Shown here: positions 25,303 to 34,330 of the stretch, piece by piece
Layout of the letters: the number at the start of each line of letters is the position of its first letter
Numbering within the stretch: position 1 is the first letter of the stretch
Notes under the pieces: model-generated
The model's input: the letters and a program-made list of their open reading frames with translations, nothing else
What the model was told of the DNA's origin: nothing
Database searches by the model: none
Source: Streptomonospora litoralis
GTDB taxonomy: Bacteria; Actinomycetota; Actinomycetes; Streptosporangiales; Streptosporangiaceae
DNA length: 64,000 bases
Reading direction: 5' to 3'
NCBI RefSeq assembly: GCF_004323735.1
Contig: NZ_CP036455.1
Coordinates: forward strand, 3,095,101 to 3,159,100
Translations under genes and position numbers: made by a program

Positions 25303-26658
25303 ATGAGCACCGTGGTGATCGACGGCGCGCACGTCGTCACCGGAGACGGCGCGGAGTACGAGTCCGGCCACATCGTCGCCGCCGACGGCGTCATCACCGC
25401 CGCCGCGCCCGGTCCCGCACCCGCGCACGCCGGGGCGCGGGTCGTCGACGGCCGCGGCCTGCTGGCCACACCCGGCCTGGTCAACACCCATCACCACCTC
25501 TACCAGTGGGCCACGCAGGGCATGTTCGCCGACAGCACCCTGTTCGAGTGGCTGACGGGCTCCTATGAACTGTGGAGCCGCCTGGACGCGTCCGTCGTCG
25601 CCGACACCACCACCGCCGGGCTCGCGTGGCTGGCGCTGTCGGGCTGCACGACCGCCTCCGACCACCACTACGTCTTCCCCGCCGGCGGCGGGGACATCGC
25701 CGCCGCCGAGGTGGAGGCGGCGCGAGCGGTGGGCGTCCGCCTCGACCTGGCGCGCGGATCGATGGACCGGGGGCGCTCCGCGGGCGGGCTGCCCCCCGAC
25801 AGCGTGGTCGAGACGCTGGAGGGTGCCCTGGCCGCGACCGAGGCCGCCGTGGACGCCCACCACGACCCCGCCTTCGGCGCGATGACGCGCGTCGCCGTCG
25901 CCCCCTGCTCGCCGTTCACCGTCAGCCGGGAGCTGATGACCGGGGCCGCCGAACTCGCCCGCGCCAAGGGGGTGCGCCTGCACACCCACCTCGCCGAGAC
26001 GCTGGACGAACAGGAGCAGTGCCTCGCCGAGTTCGGCACCACCCCGGTGGGCTACGCCGAGAAACTCGGCTGGCTGGGCGAGGACGTGTGGCTGGCGCAC
26101 GCCGTGCACCTCTCCGACGACGCCGTCGCCCGCATCGCGGCCACCGGGACCGGGGTCGCGCACTGCCCCTCCTCCAACGCCCGGCTGGGTGCGGGCATCT
26201 GCCGCTCTGCCGACCTGCTGCAGGCGGGCGCCTCCGTGGGGCTGGGCGTGGACGGGCCCGCCTCCAGCGAACTCACCGGCCTGGCCGCGGAGATGCGCCA
26301 AGCGCTGCTGATGGCGCGCGCCCGCGGCGGCCCGCGGGCGCTCACCGCGCGCCAGGCGCTGCACATGGCCACCCTCGGCGGGGCGCGCTGCCTGGGCCGT
26401 GCCGCCGAGCTCGGGTCGATCGAGGTCGGCAAACTCGCCGACATCGCGCTGTGGCGGGTGGACGGCTTCGGCCGCGACGCGATCGACGATCCCGTGGTCG
26501 CGCTGGTGTTCGGCCCGCCGGCGCCGCCGGAGCACCTGCTGGTCGGCGGGGCCCCCGTCGTTCAGGGCGGAGCGCTGCGCACCGTCTCCGCCGAGTCCGC
26601 CGCGGCGGCGGGCCGCCGCGCGCACCGCAGGATCACCACGGAGGTGGAGCGCCCATGA
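25303..26658 (+). CDS. 8-oxoguanine/guanine deaminase (amidohydrolase superfamily)
   Basis: The 451-residue product is a metal-dependent deaminase of the TrzN/AtzA-like group: metal ligands in NTHHHLYQWATQ (~63-70), THLAET (~228), HAVHLSDDAVARI (~265), CPSSNARLGAGI and GLGVDGPASSEL. The NTHHHLYQ and CPSSNARLGAGI patterns match 8-oxoguanine deaminases more than classical guanine deaminases, which have a different Zn site. It would convert guanine or 8-oxoguanine to xanthine or urate, feeding the dehydrogenase encoded on both sides of it. The start follows a GAGGAGGCAGCC sequence. It ends with an ATGA overlap with the Mo-subunit gene. Confidence 0.88.
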   Translation: MSTVVIDGAHVVTGDGAEYESGHIVAADGVITAAAPGPAPAHAGARVVDGRGLLATPGLVNTHHHLYQWATQGMFADSTLFEWLTGSYELWSRLDASVVADTTTAGLAWLALSGCTTASDHHYVFPAGGGDIAAAEVEAARAVGVRLDLARGSMDRGRSAGGLPPDSVVETLEGALAATEAAVDAHHDPAFGAMTRVAVAPCSPFTVSRELMTGAAELARAKGVRLHTHLAETLDEQEQCLAEFGTTPVGYAEKLGWLGEDVWLAHAVHLSDDAVARIAATGTGVAHCPSSNARLGAGICRSADLLQAGASVGLGVDGPASSELTGLAAEMRQALLMARARGGPRALTARQALHMATLGGARCLGRAAELGSIEVGKLADIALWRVDGFGRDAIDDPVVALVFGPPAPPEHLLVGGAPVVQGGALRTVSAESAAAAGRRAHRRITTEVERP

Positions 26659-29093
26659 CCGCCGACGCGAGACCGCGGACGGCCGCCGCCCGCGCGGACA
26701 CCGCCGCGGGCGCCCGCACCGGCCTGTCGAGCAGCACCCGCGACGGTGTGGGCGCCAGCCCGCGCCGGCCCGACGGCACACTCAAGGCCACCGGCGAGTT
26801 CGCCTTCTCCTCCGACATGTGGATGGAGGACATGCTGTGGGGGATGACGCTGCGCAGCCCGCACCCCCACGCGCGGATCCGCTCGATCGACACCTCGCAG
26901 GCGCTGGCCCTGCCGGGTGTCCACGCGGTGCTGACCCACGAGGACGTGCCCGGCGAGAAGCGCTACGGGCTGGAGATGCGCGACCAGCCGGTGCTGGCCG
27001 CCGACCGGGTCCGCTACAAGGGCGAGCCGGTGGCGATCGCGGCCGCCGACCACCCCGAGACCGCGCGCCGGGCGCTGGAGCGCGTCCGCGTCGACTACGA
27101 GGTCTGGGAGCCGATCGCCGACGCGCGTCGCGCCGCCTTCGACCCCGAGTGCCCGCTGGTGCACGAGGAGGGCACTGTGCCCGCCCACCCCGAGTACAAC
27201 CAGCGCGGCAACATCGTGCGCCACCAGCCCGTCCGCACCGGCGCCTTCGCCCGCGGCGCCGAGGTGGCCCAGCTGCGCGAGCGTGCCGCGGCGGTGGTGC
27301 GCGGCGAGTACCGGGTGGGCATGCAGGACCAGGCGTTCCTCGGCCCGGAGTCGGGTCTGGCGGTGCCCGCCCCCGACGGCGGGGTCGACCTCTACATCGC
27401 GACGCAGTGGCTGCACGTGGACCAGAGCCAGATCGCCCCGTGCCTGGGCCTGGCACCGGAGCAGGTGCGCATGACGCTGGCGGGGGTGGGCGGCGCGTTC
27501 GGCGCCCGCGAGGACCTGTCCATGCAGATCCACGCCTGCATGCTCGCGCTGCGGACGCGGCGCCCGGTCAAGTTCGTCTACAACCGCGAGGAGTCGTTCT
27601 TCGGACACGTGCACCGCCACCCGGCCACCATGCGCTTCGAGCACGGCGCCGGATCCGACGGACGGCTGCTGTACGCGACGCTGGAGATCGTGCTCGACGG
27701 CGGCGCCTACGCCTCCACCACCGCCGCGGTCGTCGGTGTGGCGTCGTCTGTGGGCATGGGGCCTTACGACATCCCCGACGTCGCGGTGGACGCCTACGGG
27801 GTCTACACCACCAACCCGCCGTGCGGGGCGATGCGCGGCTTCGGCGCGGTGCAGGCGTGCTTCGGCTACGAGGCGCAGATGGACCGGATCGCCGCCGAGT
27901 TGGGCATGCACCCGGTGGAGGTGCGCCGCGTCAACGCCCTTTCCCAGGGTGGGCGCATCGCCACCGGCCAGCGGATCGACATGCCGCTTCCCATGGCCGA
28001 GATGCTGCAGAGGGCGCGAGCGATGCCGATGCCCGCCGAGCGCGGTGCACTGCCGGACCCGGGCGATCCCCGCACGCTGCCGGGCGGGACCGCCAACACC
28101 AGCCGCGGCGAGGGCGTCGTCCGCGGCGTCGGCTACGGCGTCGGGCTGAAGAACCTGTGCTTCTCCGAGACCTTCGACGACTACTCGACGGCGCGGGTGC
28201 GGCTGGAGGTCGTCGGCGGCGAGCCGGCTGTGCTGGTGCACACCGCAGCGGCGGAGGTCGGCCAGGGGCTGGTCACCCTGCAGGGGCAGATCGCCCGCAC
28301 CGAGCTGGGTGTGGAGCGGGTGACGATCCACCCCGCCGACACCGCGGTCGGGTCGGCGGGCTCCTCCTCGGCCTCCCGCCAGTCCTATGTGACCGGTGGC
28401 GCGGTGAAGGCGGCCTGCGAAGCGGTGCGGGCGCGGGTGTTCGCACTGGCGCGCGAGCGCGGCCTGGTGGCGCAAGGCGACCCCGACGGCGACCTGGCGC
28501 TTGCGGGCGGCAAGGTCGTCTCGGCCGGCGGGGATGTGCTGGCGTCTTTGACCGACCTGCTCGGCGCCGCCGCTGTGGAGGAGACCCGGGTCTACCGGCA
28601 CCGGCCCACGCGCATGCTCGACCCCACCAGCGGCCAGGGCGACTCCCACGTGCAGTTCGGCATGTGCGTGCACCGGGCGGTGGTCGACGTGGACGTCGAA
28701 CTGGGGCTGGTGAAGGTCGTGGCGCTGGACGCAGTGCAGGACGTGGGGCGCGCCATGCACCCCCGGCAGCTCCTCGGCCAGATCCAGGGCGGCTCGGCCC
28801 AGGGTCTCGGGCTGGCGCTGATGGAGGAGGTGCAGGTCGCCGACAGCGTGATCCGCAACCCGTCGTTCACCGACTACCTGATCCCCACCATCCTGGACAC
28901 GCCGCCGATGCGCATCGAGGTGCTGGAGCACGCCGACCCCAACGCGCCCTATGGGCTGCGCGGCGCCGGGGAACCGCCGACGCTGTCTTCGACGCCGGCG
29001 ATCGTGGCGGCGGTGCGCGACGCGACGGGCCGGGCGCTGTCGCACGCGCCGGTGCGCCCGGAGGACATCGTGGGCATCGACCGGTCAGCTTGA
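26655..29093 (+). CDS. Xanthine dehydrogenase molybdenum-binding subunit
   Basis: The 812-residue product is the large Moco subunit of the xanthine oxidase family. It contains the Moco-binding GAFGAREDLSMQ (~279-290), GAMRGFGAVQAC (~391), SSASRQSYVTGG near 573 and the C-terminal GLRGAGEPPTLSSTPA, where the Glu in the GAGE motif (~770) acts as the catalytic base. It would hydroxylate hypoxanthine/xanthine to urate. ATG 26655 overlaps the deaminase stop (ATGA). The first ~35 residues are a low-complexity extension. Together with the neighbouring genes it completes a three-subunit enzyme; the identity as xanthine dehydrogenase rather than another hydroxylase rests on the PucR and deaminase neighbours. 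Confidence 0.93.
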   Translation: MTADARPRTAAARADTAAGARTGLSSSTRDGVGASPRRPDGTLKATGEFAFSSDMWMEDMLWGMTLRSPHPHARIRSIDTSQALALPGVHAVLTHEDVPGEKRYGLEMRDQPVLAADRVRYKGEPVAIAAADHPETARRALERVRVDYEVWEPIADARRAAFDPECPLVHEEGTVPAHPEYNQRGNIVRHQPVRTGAFARGAEVAQLRERAAAVVRGEYRVGMQDQAFLGPESGLAVPAPDGGVDLYIATQWLHVDQSQIAPCLGLAPEQVRMTLAGVGGAFGAREDLSMQIHACMLALRTRRPVKFVYNREESFFGHVHRHPATMRFEHGAGSDGRLLYATLEIVLDGGAYASTTAAVVGVASSVGMGPYDIPDVAVDAYGVYTTNPPCGAMRGFGAVQACFGYEAQMDRIAAELGMHPVEVRRVNALSQGGRIATGQRIDMPLPMAEMLQRARAMPMPAERGALPDPGDPRTLPGGTANTSRGEGVVRGVGYGVGLKNLCFSETFDDYSTARVRLEVVGGEPAVLVHTAAAEVGQGLVTLQGQIARTELGVERVTIHPADTAVGSAGSSSASRQSYVTGGAVKAACEAVRARVFALARERGLVAQGDPDGDLALAGGKVVSAGGDVLASLTDLLGAAAVEETRVYRHRPTRMLDPTSGQGDSHVQFGMCVHRAVVDVDVELGLVKVVALDAVQDVGRAMHPRQLLGQIQGGSAQGLGLALMEEVQVADSVIRNPSFTDYLIPTILDTPPMRIEVLEHADPNAPYGLRGAGEPPTLSSTPAIVAAVRDATGRALSHAPVRPEDIVGIDRSA

Positions 29094-29190
29094 CCCGGCC
29101 CTGAAGTTCCGGGATACGACCGGGTTCGCGGGGCGCGGGGGCGGGCGGTGCCGCGGTGGCCGGTCTCGGAAGCTGGCTAGTCTCGGGAGC

Positions 29191-29952
29191 ATGGAGATCT
29201 CTACAGCATTCGTGACGGGGGCCAGTACGGGGTTCGGCGCCGAGATCGCACGCCGCTTCGCGGAATCGGGTGTGCGTGTGGTGGCCGCGGCCCGGCGCGG
29301 TGAGCGGCTGTCCGGGCTCGCCGAGGAGCTGGCGCCGCGGGTGCACCCGCTGGAGCTGGACGTGCGCGACCGGTCGGCGGTCGCCGCGGCGGTCGAGGGG
29401 CTGCCCGCGGAGTTCGCCGCAGTGGACGTGCTGGTCAACAACGCCGGGCTGGCCAAGGGCATGTCGGGGGCGGCCGAGGCGGACGTGGACGACTGGGAGC
29501 AGATGGTCGACACCAACTGCAAAGGCGTCATGTACCTGACGCGCGCGCTGCTGCCGGGCATGGTCGAGCGCGGGCGCGGCCACGTGGTCAACATCGGGTC
29601 GACGGCGGGGAGCCACCCCTACGCCGGCGGCAACGTCTACGGTGCGACCAAGGCGTTCGTGCGCCAGTTCAGCCTGAACCTGCGCGCGGACCTGCACGGC
29701 ACCGGGGTGCGGGTGACCAACGTCGAGCCGGGGCTGGTCGGCGGCACGGAGTTCTCCGAGGTGCGCTTCGACGGCGACCGGGAGCGCGCGGCGGCGGTCT
29801 ATGCGGACACGCAACCGCTGGGGCCCGACGACATCGCCGAGGCGGTGCACTGGATCGTGTCCCAGCCCGCCCACGTCAACGTGAACACGATCGAGCTGAT
29901 GCCGGTCGCGCAGACGTTCGCGGGGCTGAAGGTGTGGCGCGAGGGCGAGTGA
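29191..29952 (+). CDS. SDR oxidoreductase, YdfG-like 3-hydroxy acid dehydrogenase
   Basis: The 253-residue product is a classical short-chain dehydrogenase. TGASTGFGAEIARRF (8-22) is the cofactor-binding TGxxxGxG motif, NNAGL (~88) the structural motif, Ser in NIGSTAG (~138) and YGATK (Tyr/Lys ~151/155) the catalytic residues. The C-terminal NVNTIELMPVAQTFAGLKVWR is close to the end of E. coli YdfG (NADP-dependent 3-hydroxypropionate/malonic-semialdehyde and serine dehydrogenase), so that specificity is favoured. ATG 29191 lies behind CGGGAGC. It lies 97 bp after the Mo subunit gene and could share its transcript, though the functions differ. Confidence 0.9.
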   Translation: MEISTAFVTGASTGFGAEIARRFAESGVRVVAAARRGERLSGLAEELAPRVHPLELDVRDRSAVAAAVEGLPAEFAAVDVLVNNAGLAKGMSGAAEADVDDWEQMVDTNCKGVMYLTRALLPGMVERGRGHVVNIGSTAGSHPYAGGNVYGATKAFVRQFSLNLRADLHGTGVRVTNVEPGLVGGTEFSEVRFDGDRERAAAVYADTQPLGPDDIAEAVHWIVSQPAHVNVNTIELMPVAQTFAGLKVWREGE

Positions 29953-30019
29953 GGCGGTGCGGCGCAGGGCCGGCTCCCGGGCGAGCGGGGCGCGGCGGGC
30001 CAGCGGGTCGGCCGGGGCT

Positions 30020-30457
30020 TCAGTCCAGGGCTTCGATGGTCCGCGCAGCCTCGGCCTCGTTCATCCCGGTGCGCTCGACGAGCAGGCGGATGGCGTCGAC
30101 CATCCGCTGCTGGTCGCGCAGCTCGCGCACGCGGTCGGCCAGCGCCGCGGTCTCCTCCCCCGGTTCGGGGAAGACGGGTACCGACTGTCCGGCGCGGATC
30201 GTATCGGCGATGGCCTTGGCGGTGCGCAGGTCGTATCCGGTGATCTCGCGGATCTCCTTGACGGCCTGGATCTGCCTGCCCTGGGCGACGACCTCCTTCG
30301 CCCGCTCCGCTACCGGGCCGGGCACCGGCTTCAGCAGGTGCGGCGGGGGCGCCTTCGGGGCGCGGCGGGGCTTGCGCGCCGCCAGGACACCGATGACCGC
30401 GATGACACCCAGGAAGACGACAGCGGTCACCGAGAGCGTGGCTGCGTCGAAACCCAT
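30020..30457 (-). CDS. Membrane-anchored protein with L7/L12-C-terminal-like segment (copy 1)
   Basis: The 145-residue product has one N-terminal membrane helix (~9-27), a Pro-rich linker and a helical segment QAVKEIREITGYDLRTAKAI (~65-84), which resembles the C-terminal region of ribosomal protein L7/L12 (KIxVIKxVRExTGLGLKEAKxLVE), followed by a second helical region with a coiled-coil tendency. A shorter homologue is encoded directly upstream at 30548-30850. Function is unknown; membrane-anchored L7/L12-like domains are found in actinobacteria but their role is not established. ATG 30457 is the start of the hydrophobic helix. Confidence 0.75.
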   Translation of the reverse strand: MGFDAATLSVTAVVFLGVIAVIGVLAARKPRRAPKAPPPHLLKPVPGPVAERAKEVVAQGRQIQAVKEIREITGYDLRTAKAIADTIRAGQSVPVFPEPGEETAALADRVRELRDQQRMVDAIRLLVERTGMNEAEAARTIEALD

Positions 30458-30547
30458 GGCGGGAATCCTACGGCGTGCGCAGGGAGCGTCGGCCCGCCGC
30501 GGGCGATCGGGCTGCCGCTCCCGGAGGCGGCGCGCGGCCGGGCGGAA

Positions 30548-30850
30548 TCAGTCGGCCGCGGACTCGCCGAGGGTGGGGACGTGCCGTCCGGCCTGCAGCG
30601 CGTCGACGATCGTCTTGGCCGAGCGCAGGTCGTAGCCGGTGGCCTCGCGCAGTTCCTTGATGGCGTGGACGGGTTTGCCCTCGCCGATGCGCTCCCGCGC
30701 GCGGGCGACGACGTCGTCCGGCAGCGCGTGGCTGAGGGGTGAGGCGGGCGAGCGCCGCCGCTGGGTGCGTCGCTGGGACTCGCGGTACAGGCCCAGGGCG
30801 AGGCCGCCGCCCACGGCGACGGCGAAGAAGACCCACATCCAGACGTCCAT
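30548..30850 (-). CDS. Membrane-anchored protein with L7/L12-C-terminal-like segment (copy 2)
   Basis: The 100-residue product has an N-terminal membrane helix (~2-21), a basic linker and HAIKELREATGYDLRSAKTI (~62-81), about 70 percent identical over this stretch to the equivalent segment of the 145-residue neighbour. It lacks that protein's C-terminal helical extension. The two genes are separated by 90 bp and are probably a tandem duplication. Function unknown; a shared role in the membrane is likely but not proven. Confidence 0.75.
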   Translation of the reverse strand: MDVWMWVFFAVAVGGGLALGLYRESQRRTQRRRSPASPLSHALPDDVVARARERIGEGKPVHAIKELREATGYDLRSAKTIVDALQAGRHVPTLGESAAD

Positions 30851-30920
30851 ACCGGGATTCTAGGTGCGCGCCGGTCGGCGGGCGTCGGCGCGGCGCCGGT
30901 ATGCGCCGGTACGGCGGCCC

Positions 30921-31643
30921 TCAGCCCGAGGCGGGGCGGTCCGGGCTCACCGCGGTCGGCGGCGCGGCCGTGCCCCCGGGAACATCGCGCGCGGTCAGCC
31001 CGGCGACCAGGTCGGCGACGAGGCGGGCGAGTACGCCGTCCTCGACGGTGTCCCAGCCCTTGTGCGCCAGGTGGCCGGAGGTGGCCAGCGTGACCAGGCC
31101 GTGCAGGGCGGACCAGGCGAGGACGGCCATGTCGTGCGGGTCGCCCGCCCGGATGGCGCCGGCGCGCTGGCCCTGGGCGAGGGCGTCCACGCAGCGCTCG
31201 ATCAGGGCCTTCGCCGCCTCGTGCACGCCGGGCCCGTCGACGTAGGACAGGTGCTCGCCGAAGGTCAGCCGGTAGTGCTCGGGCCGGTCGATCCCGTCGC
31301 GCAGGTAGGCGAAGAACGCCCGGCGCAGCGCGGCGGGCACCTCGGCCGGCGGGGTGGCGGCGGTGGGCAGCGCCTCCATGACTTCGCTGCGCACCGCCTC
31401 CAGGCTGCGCAGGGCGACGGCGCGCAGCAGGTCTTCCTTGTCGTCGAAGTGGCGGTAGGGGGCCGCACGCGAGACGCCCGCCAGCTCGCCGACTTTGCGC
31501 ATCGTGACGGCTTCGGGTCCGCCGCCGGCCAGCAGCTGCGAGGCGGCCTCGATCAGGCGCTCGCGGGTGTCGCCCGCGCCGCCCTGCCTGCCGGCTCCCG
31601 ATCCGGCCGTCGACTCGGAGGGCCTCTGCTGAGCTGCGGACAT
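30921..31643 (-). CDS. TetR-family repressor
   Basis: The 240-residue product has an N-terminal TetR DNA-binding domain (RERLIEAASQLLAGGGPEAVTMRKVGELAGVSRAAPYRHFDDKEDLL, ~27-73) and a C-terminal WHG-type ligand domain with AVLAWSALHGLVTLATSG. It is divergently transcribed from the fused molybdenum hydroxylase gene and two perfect palindromes overlap that gene's promoter, so it most likely represses that operon and perhaps itself. The ligand is unknown, probably an aldehyde or aromatic substrate of the hydroxylase. The first 20 residues are disordered. Confidence 0.93.
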   Translation of the reverse strand: MSAAQQRPSESTAGSGAGRQGGAGDTRERLIEAASQLLAGGGPEAVTMRKVGELAGVSRAAPYRHFDDKEDLLRAVALRSLEAVRSEVMEALPTAATPPAEVPAALRRAFFAYLRDGIDRPEHYRLTFGEHLSYVDGPGVHEAAKALIERCVDALAQGQRAGAIRAGDPHDMAVLAWSALHGLVTLATSGHLAHKGWDTVEDGVLARLVADLVAGLTARDVPGGTAAPPTAVSPDRPASG

Positions 31644-31662
31644 ACCGCGACATTAGCACGGT

Positions 31663-31704
31663 GTTGACAACGTCAACGCGGCGGCCTATGTTGACGACGT
31701 CAAC
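31663..31704 (+). promoter_or_regulatory. Promoter with two overlapping GTTGAC-N3-GTCAAC operators
   Basis: Two perfect palindromes, GTTGACAACGTCAAC (31663-31677) and GTTGACGACGTCAAC (31690-31704), lie 27 bp centre to centre. TTGACA at 31664-31669 and TATGTT at 31687-31692 form a -35/-10 pair with a 17-bp spacer driving the plus-strand hydroxylase genes, and each hexamer lies in or against one of the palindromes. TetR binding would therefore block RNA polymerase directly. The elements are read from the sequence; their use is inferred. Confidence 0.8.
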
Positions 31705-31732
31705 ACCACTTCTGGGGAGACCCGCGTTGGAC

Positions 31733-34330
31733 ATGACCGTGAACGGGACAGCGGCGCAGGTCAGCGCCGATCCCGAAACCACCGCCGCCGAGCTCGTGCG
31801 CGACGGGCTCGGCCTGACCGGAACCAAGACCGCCTGCAACGGCGGGGTGTGCGGCTCCTGCACCCTGCTCGTCGACGGCGCCCCCACCGCCTCCTGCCTG
31901 CTGCCCGCGGCCGCCCTTGAGGGCCGCGCGGTCACCACCGTGGAAGGACTCGCAGCCGACGGGCCGCACCCGGTGCAGCGGGCCTTCGCCGCCCACGACG
32001 CGATGCAGTGCGGCTACTGCACGCCGGGCTTCGCCGTCGAGGCGGCCGCCTTCGTCGACCGGTACCGCGCCGAGCGCGGCGACAGCGCGCCCAGCCGCGC
32101 CGAGATCGCCGACGCCATGGCCGGGCACCTGTGCCGCTGCGGCGCCTACCAGGGTATTTACGCCGCCATCGCCGCCGCGTGCACCGGCGAGCACGATGCG
32201 GAATCCGAGTCGGCCCCGCCGCGCGCCGAGGCCTACGACAAGGTGACCGGACGCGCGCGCTACACCACCGATGTGCGGCCGGACGACTGCTGGGAGGCGG
32301 TGATCGTGCGCTCGACCCGGGCGCACGCGCACGTACGCTCCGTCGACGCCGGCAGCGCGCCGCACGTCGACCTGCTCGGTGCCGACCGCACCGTGCGCTA
32401 CGTCGGCCAGCCGCTGCTCGCCGTCGCCGCGCCCACCGCCGCCAAGGCGCGGGCCGCCGCCGAAGGCGTCTTCGTTGACTACCGCGACCTGCCCGCCGCG
32501 CTCGACCCCGCGACGACCCACCGGCCCGAGGCGCCGACCGTGTATTCCACGCGCGCCGAGCGCGGTGCCGCCCTTTCGCACTCGGAGGGCGGTACTCCGC
32601 CGGCCCGCTGGCGCGGCAACGTACGCGGCCCCTTCAGCATGGGCTGGCGCGGCGCCACAGCGGTGAACCGCATCCGCAAAGCCGTCCGCGACAACGACCC
32701 GCACCTGGTGACCGGCGTGTTCAGCACGCCCGCCCAGGCGCACACGGCCCTGGAACCGCACGCCTGCGTCGCTCGCTGGGACGACTCGGGCGACCTGCAC
32801 ATCCACGCCTCGACCCAGACGGTGATGGCACTGGCCGACGCCGCCGCCAAGCGCTGGGAGCTGCCGCGCGAACGCGTTCACGTCACGGCCGAGCACGTCG
32901 GCGGCGGTTTCGGCGCGAAGGCGGGGCTGCGGATGGAGAACATCGCCGCCGTGGAGCTGGCCCGGATCACGGGTGCGCCGGTGCGGCTGGTCTTCGACCG
33001 CGCCGCGGAGCTGACCGATGGCGGCCACCGGCCCGGCGCGCGCGTGGAGGTCGGGTTGCTGACCGACTCCGAGGGCGGCCTCGCGGCGCTGACGATGGAC
33101 GCGCACTCCGACGCCGGCGCGTCCATCGGCGGCATGGTCGCGACCATGGGCCGACTGGTCTACGGGCACGCGCCGCGGCGGCTGCGCGACTTCGACGTGG
33201 TCACCAACCGGCCGCCGGGCGCTCCCTTCCGCGGCCCCAACGGCGCGCAGTTGACGTGGGCACTGGAGCAATCGGTCGACGATGCGGCCCACCGCCTCGG
33301 TGAGGACCCCGTCGAGCTGCGCCGCCGGTGGGACGGCAATCCCAAGCGGCACGCGCTCTACGACTGGGCACAGGCGCTGCCGGTGTGGCGCGAGCGCTCG
33401 CTGGGCGGTGGCTCGGGCCGGTTCCGGCGCGGTGTGGGACTGGCCGCGGCGAACTGGCTTTACCTGTTGGACCCCTCCACCGTCGTGGACCTGGTGGTCG
33501 AGAACGGCACGGTGGTGGCCCAGACCGCGGTGCAGGACATCGGCACCGGCGCCCGCTCGGTGGTCGGCGACGCAGTGCGCTGCGAGTTGGGCCTACCGGC
33601 CGAACGCGTCGAGGTGCGCACGGGCAGCAGCGACCTGGCCTACGCGCCCCCGTCCAACGGCAGCCGCACCACGGCGTCCCTGGGGCCGGCGGCGCTGGAC
33701 GCCGCCGCGAAGCTGCGCGAGGAGGCGCGCCGGCGCACGGCGGGCTCCTCCGGCGGGGCGGGTGGCCTGGACGCCGCCGCGCTGGCCGCGCTGGAGGGGG
33801 TGCGGGTCCGGGGCGGACGCCGCCGCGACCGGCGCGGGTATGTGACTCCGTTCTCCCTTTCGGACGGCGGCACGGTGGGCCGCGGTTTCACCGGCGCGGT
33901 GCACGTGATGGAAGTGGAGGTCGACACGCTGCTGGGCGGTGTGCGTCCCACGCGCTGCTGGGCGGGGATCGCGGCGGGCCGGATCTATGCCGAGCGGCCT
34001 GCCCGCAACCAGATCGAGGGCGGCGTGGTGCAGGGCGTCGGCTACGCACTCTATGAGCAGCGCCGCGACGACCCGCTCACCGGCGCCGTCCTGACGAACA
34101 ACCTGGAGGACTACCGGATACCCGGTATCGGCGACACCCCGGAGATCACCGTGCACTTCCACGAGGAGGGCTGGGAGCACGTGACCGGCGGGGGCGTGGG
34201 CATCGGCGAGGTGTCCACCATCGGAGTGGCCGCGGCGGTGGGCAACGCCGTGTTCGACGCCACCGGCTGGCGGCCGCGCGACCTGCCCATCCGGCCCGAC
34301 CGGCTGATCGAAGGGATCGGTGCGAAGTGA
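31733..34330 (+). CDS. Molybdenum hydroxylase: 2Fe-2S domain fused to Mo-binding subunit
   Basis: The 865-residue product joins two domains normally on separate chains. Residues ~1-150 hold both [2Fe-2S] clusters (CNGGVCGSC near 35, CGYCTPG and LCRCGAY near 97-136). Residues ~155-860 are a Mo-cofactor subunit (GGGFGAKAG ~390, APFRGPNGAQL ~498, and near the end GGGVGIGEVST with the Glu as putative base). The layout resembles aldehyde oxidoreductases of the Mop type, but here a separate FAD subunit gene follows with a GTGA overlap. ATG 31733 is assumed; a TTG at 31727 has better spacing to GGGGAGA. Substrates are probably aldehydes or N-heterocycles. Confidence 0.9.
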   Translation: MTVNGTAAQVSADPETTAAELVRDGLGLTGTKTACNGGVCGSCTLLVDGAPTASCLLPAAALEGRAVTTVEGLAADGPHPVQRAFAAHDAMQCGYCTPGFAVEAAAFVDRYRAERGDSAPSRAEIADAMAGHLCRCGAYQGIYAAIAAACTGEHDAESESAPPRAEAYDKVTGRARYTTDVRPDDCWEAVIVRSTRAHAHVRSVDAGSAPHVDLLGADRTVRYVGQPLLAVAAPTAAKARAAAEGVFVDYRDLPAALDPATTHRPEAPTVYSTRAERGAALSHSEGGTPPARWRGNVRGPFSMGWRGATAVNRIRKAVRDNDPHLVTGVFSTPAQAHTALEPHACVARWDDSGDLHIHASTQTVMALADAAAKRWELPRERVHVTAEHVGGGFGAKAGLRMENIAAVELARITGAPVRLVFDRAAELTDGGHRPGARVEVGLLTDSEGGLAALTMDAHSDAGASIGGMVATMGRLVYGHAPRRLRDFDVVTNRPPGAPFRGPNGAQLTWALEQSVDDAAHRLGEDPVELRRRWDGNPKRHALYDWAQALPVWRERSLGGGSGRFRRGVGLAAANWLYLLDPSTVVDLVVENGTVVAQTAVQDIGTGARSVVGDAVRCELGLPAERVEVRTGSSDLAYAPPSNGSRTTASLGPAALDAAAKLREEARRRTAGSSGGAGGLDAAALAALEGVRVRGGRRRDRRGYVTPFSLSDGGTVGRGFTGAVHVMEVEVDTLLGGVRPTRCWAGIAAGRIYAERPARNQIEGGVVQGVGYALYEQRRDDPLTGAVLTNNLEDYRIPGIGDTPEITVHFHEEGWEHVTGGGVGIGEVSTIGVAAAVGNAVFDATGWRPRDLPIRPDRLIEGIGAK

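Noticed and set aside
25572-26654. N-terminal extension of the xanthine dehydrogenase Mo subunit frame
   Set aside because: The frame is open upstream but out of phase with the deaminase gene; the Mo subunit starts at 26655 with an ATGA overlap.
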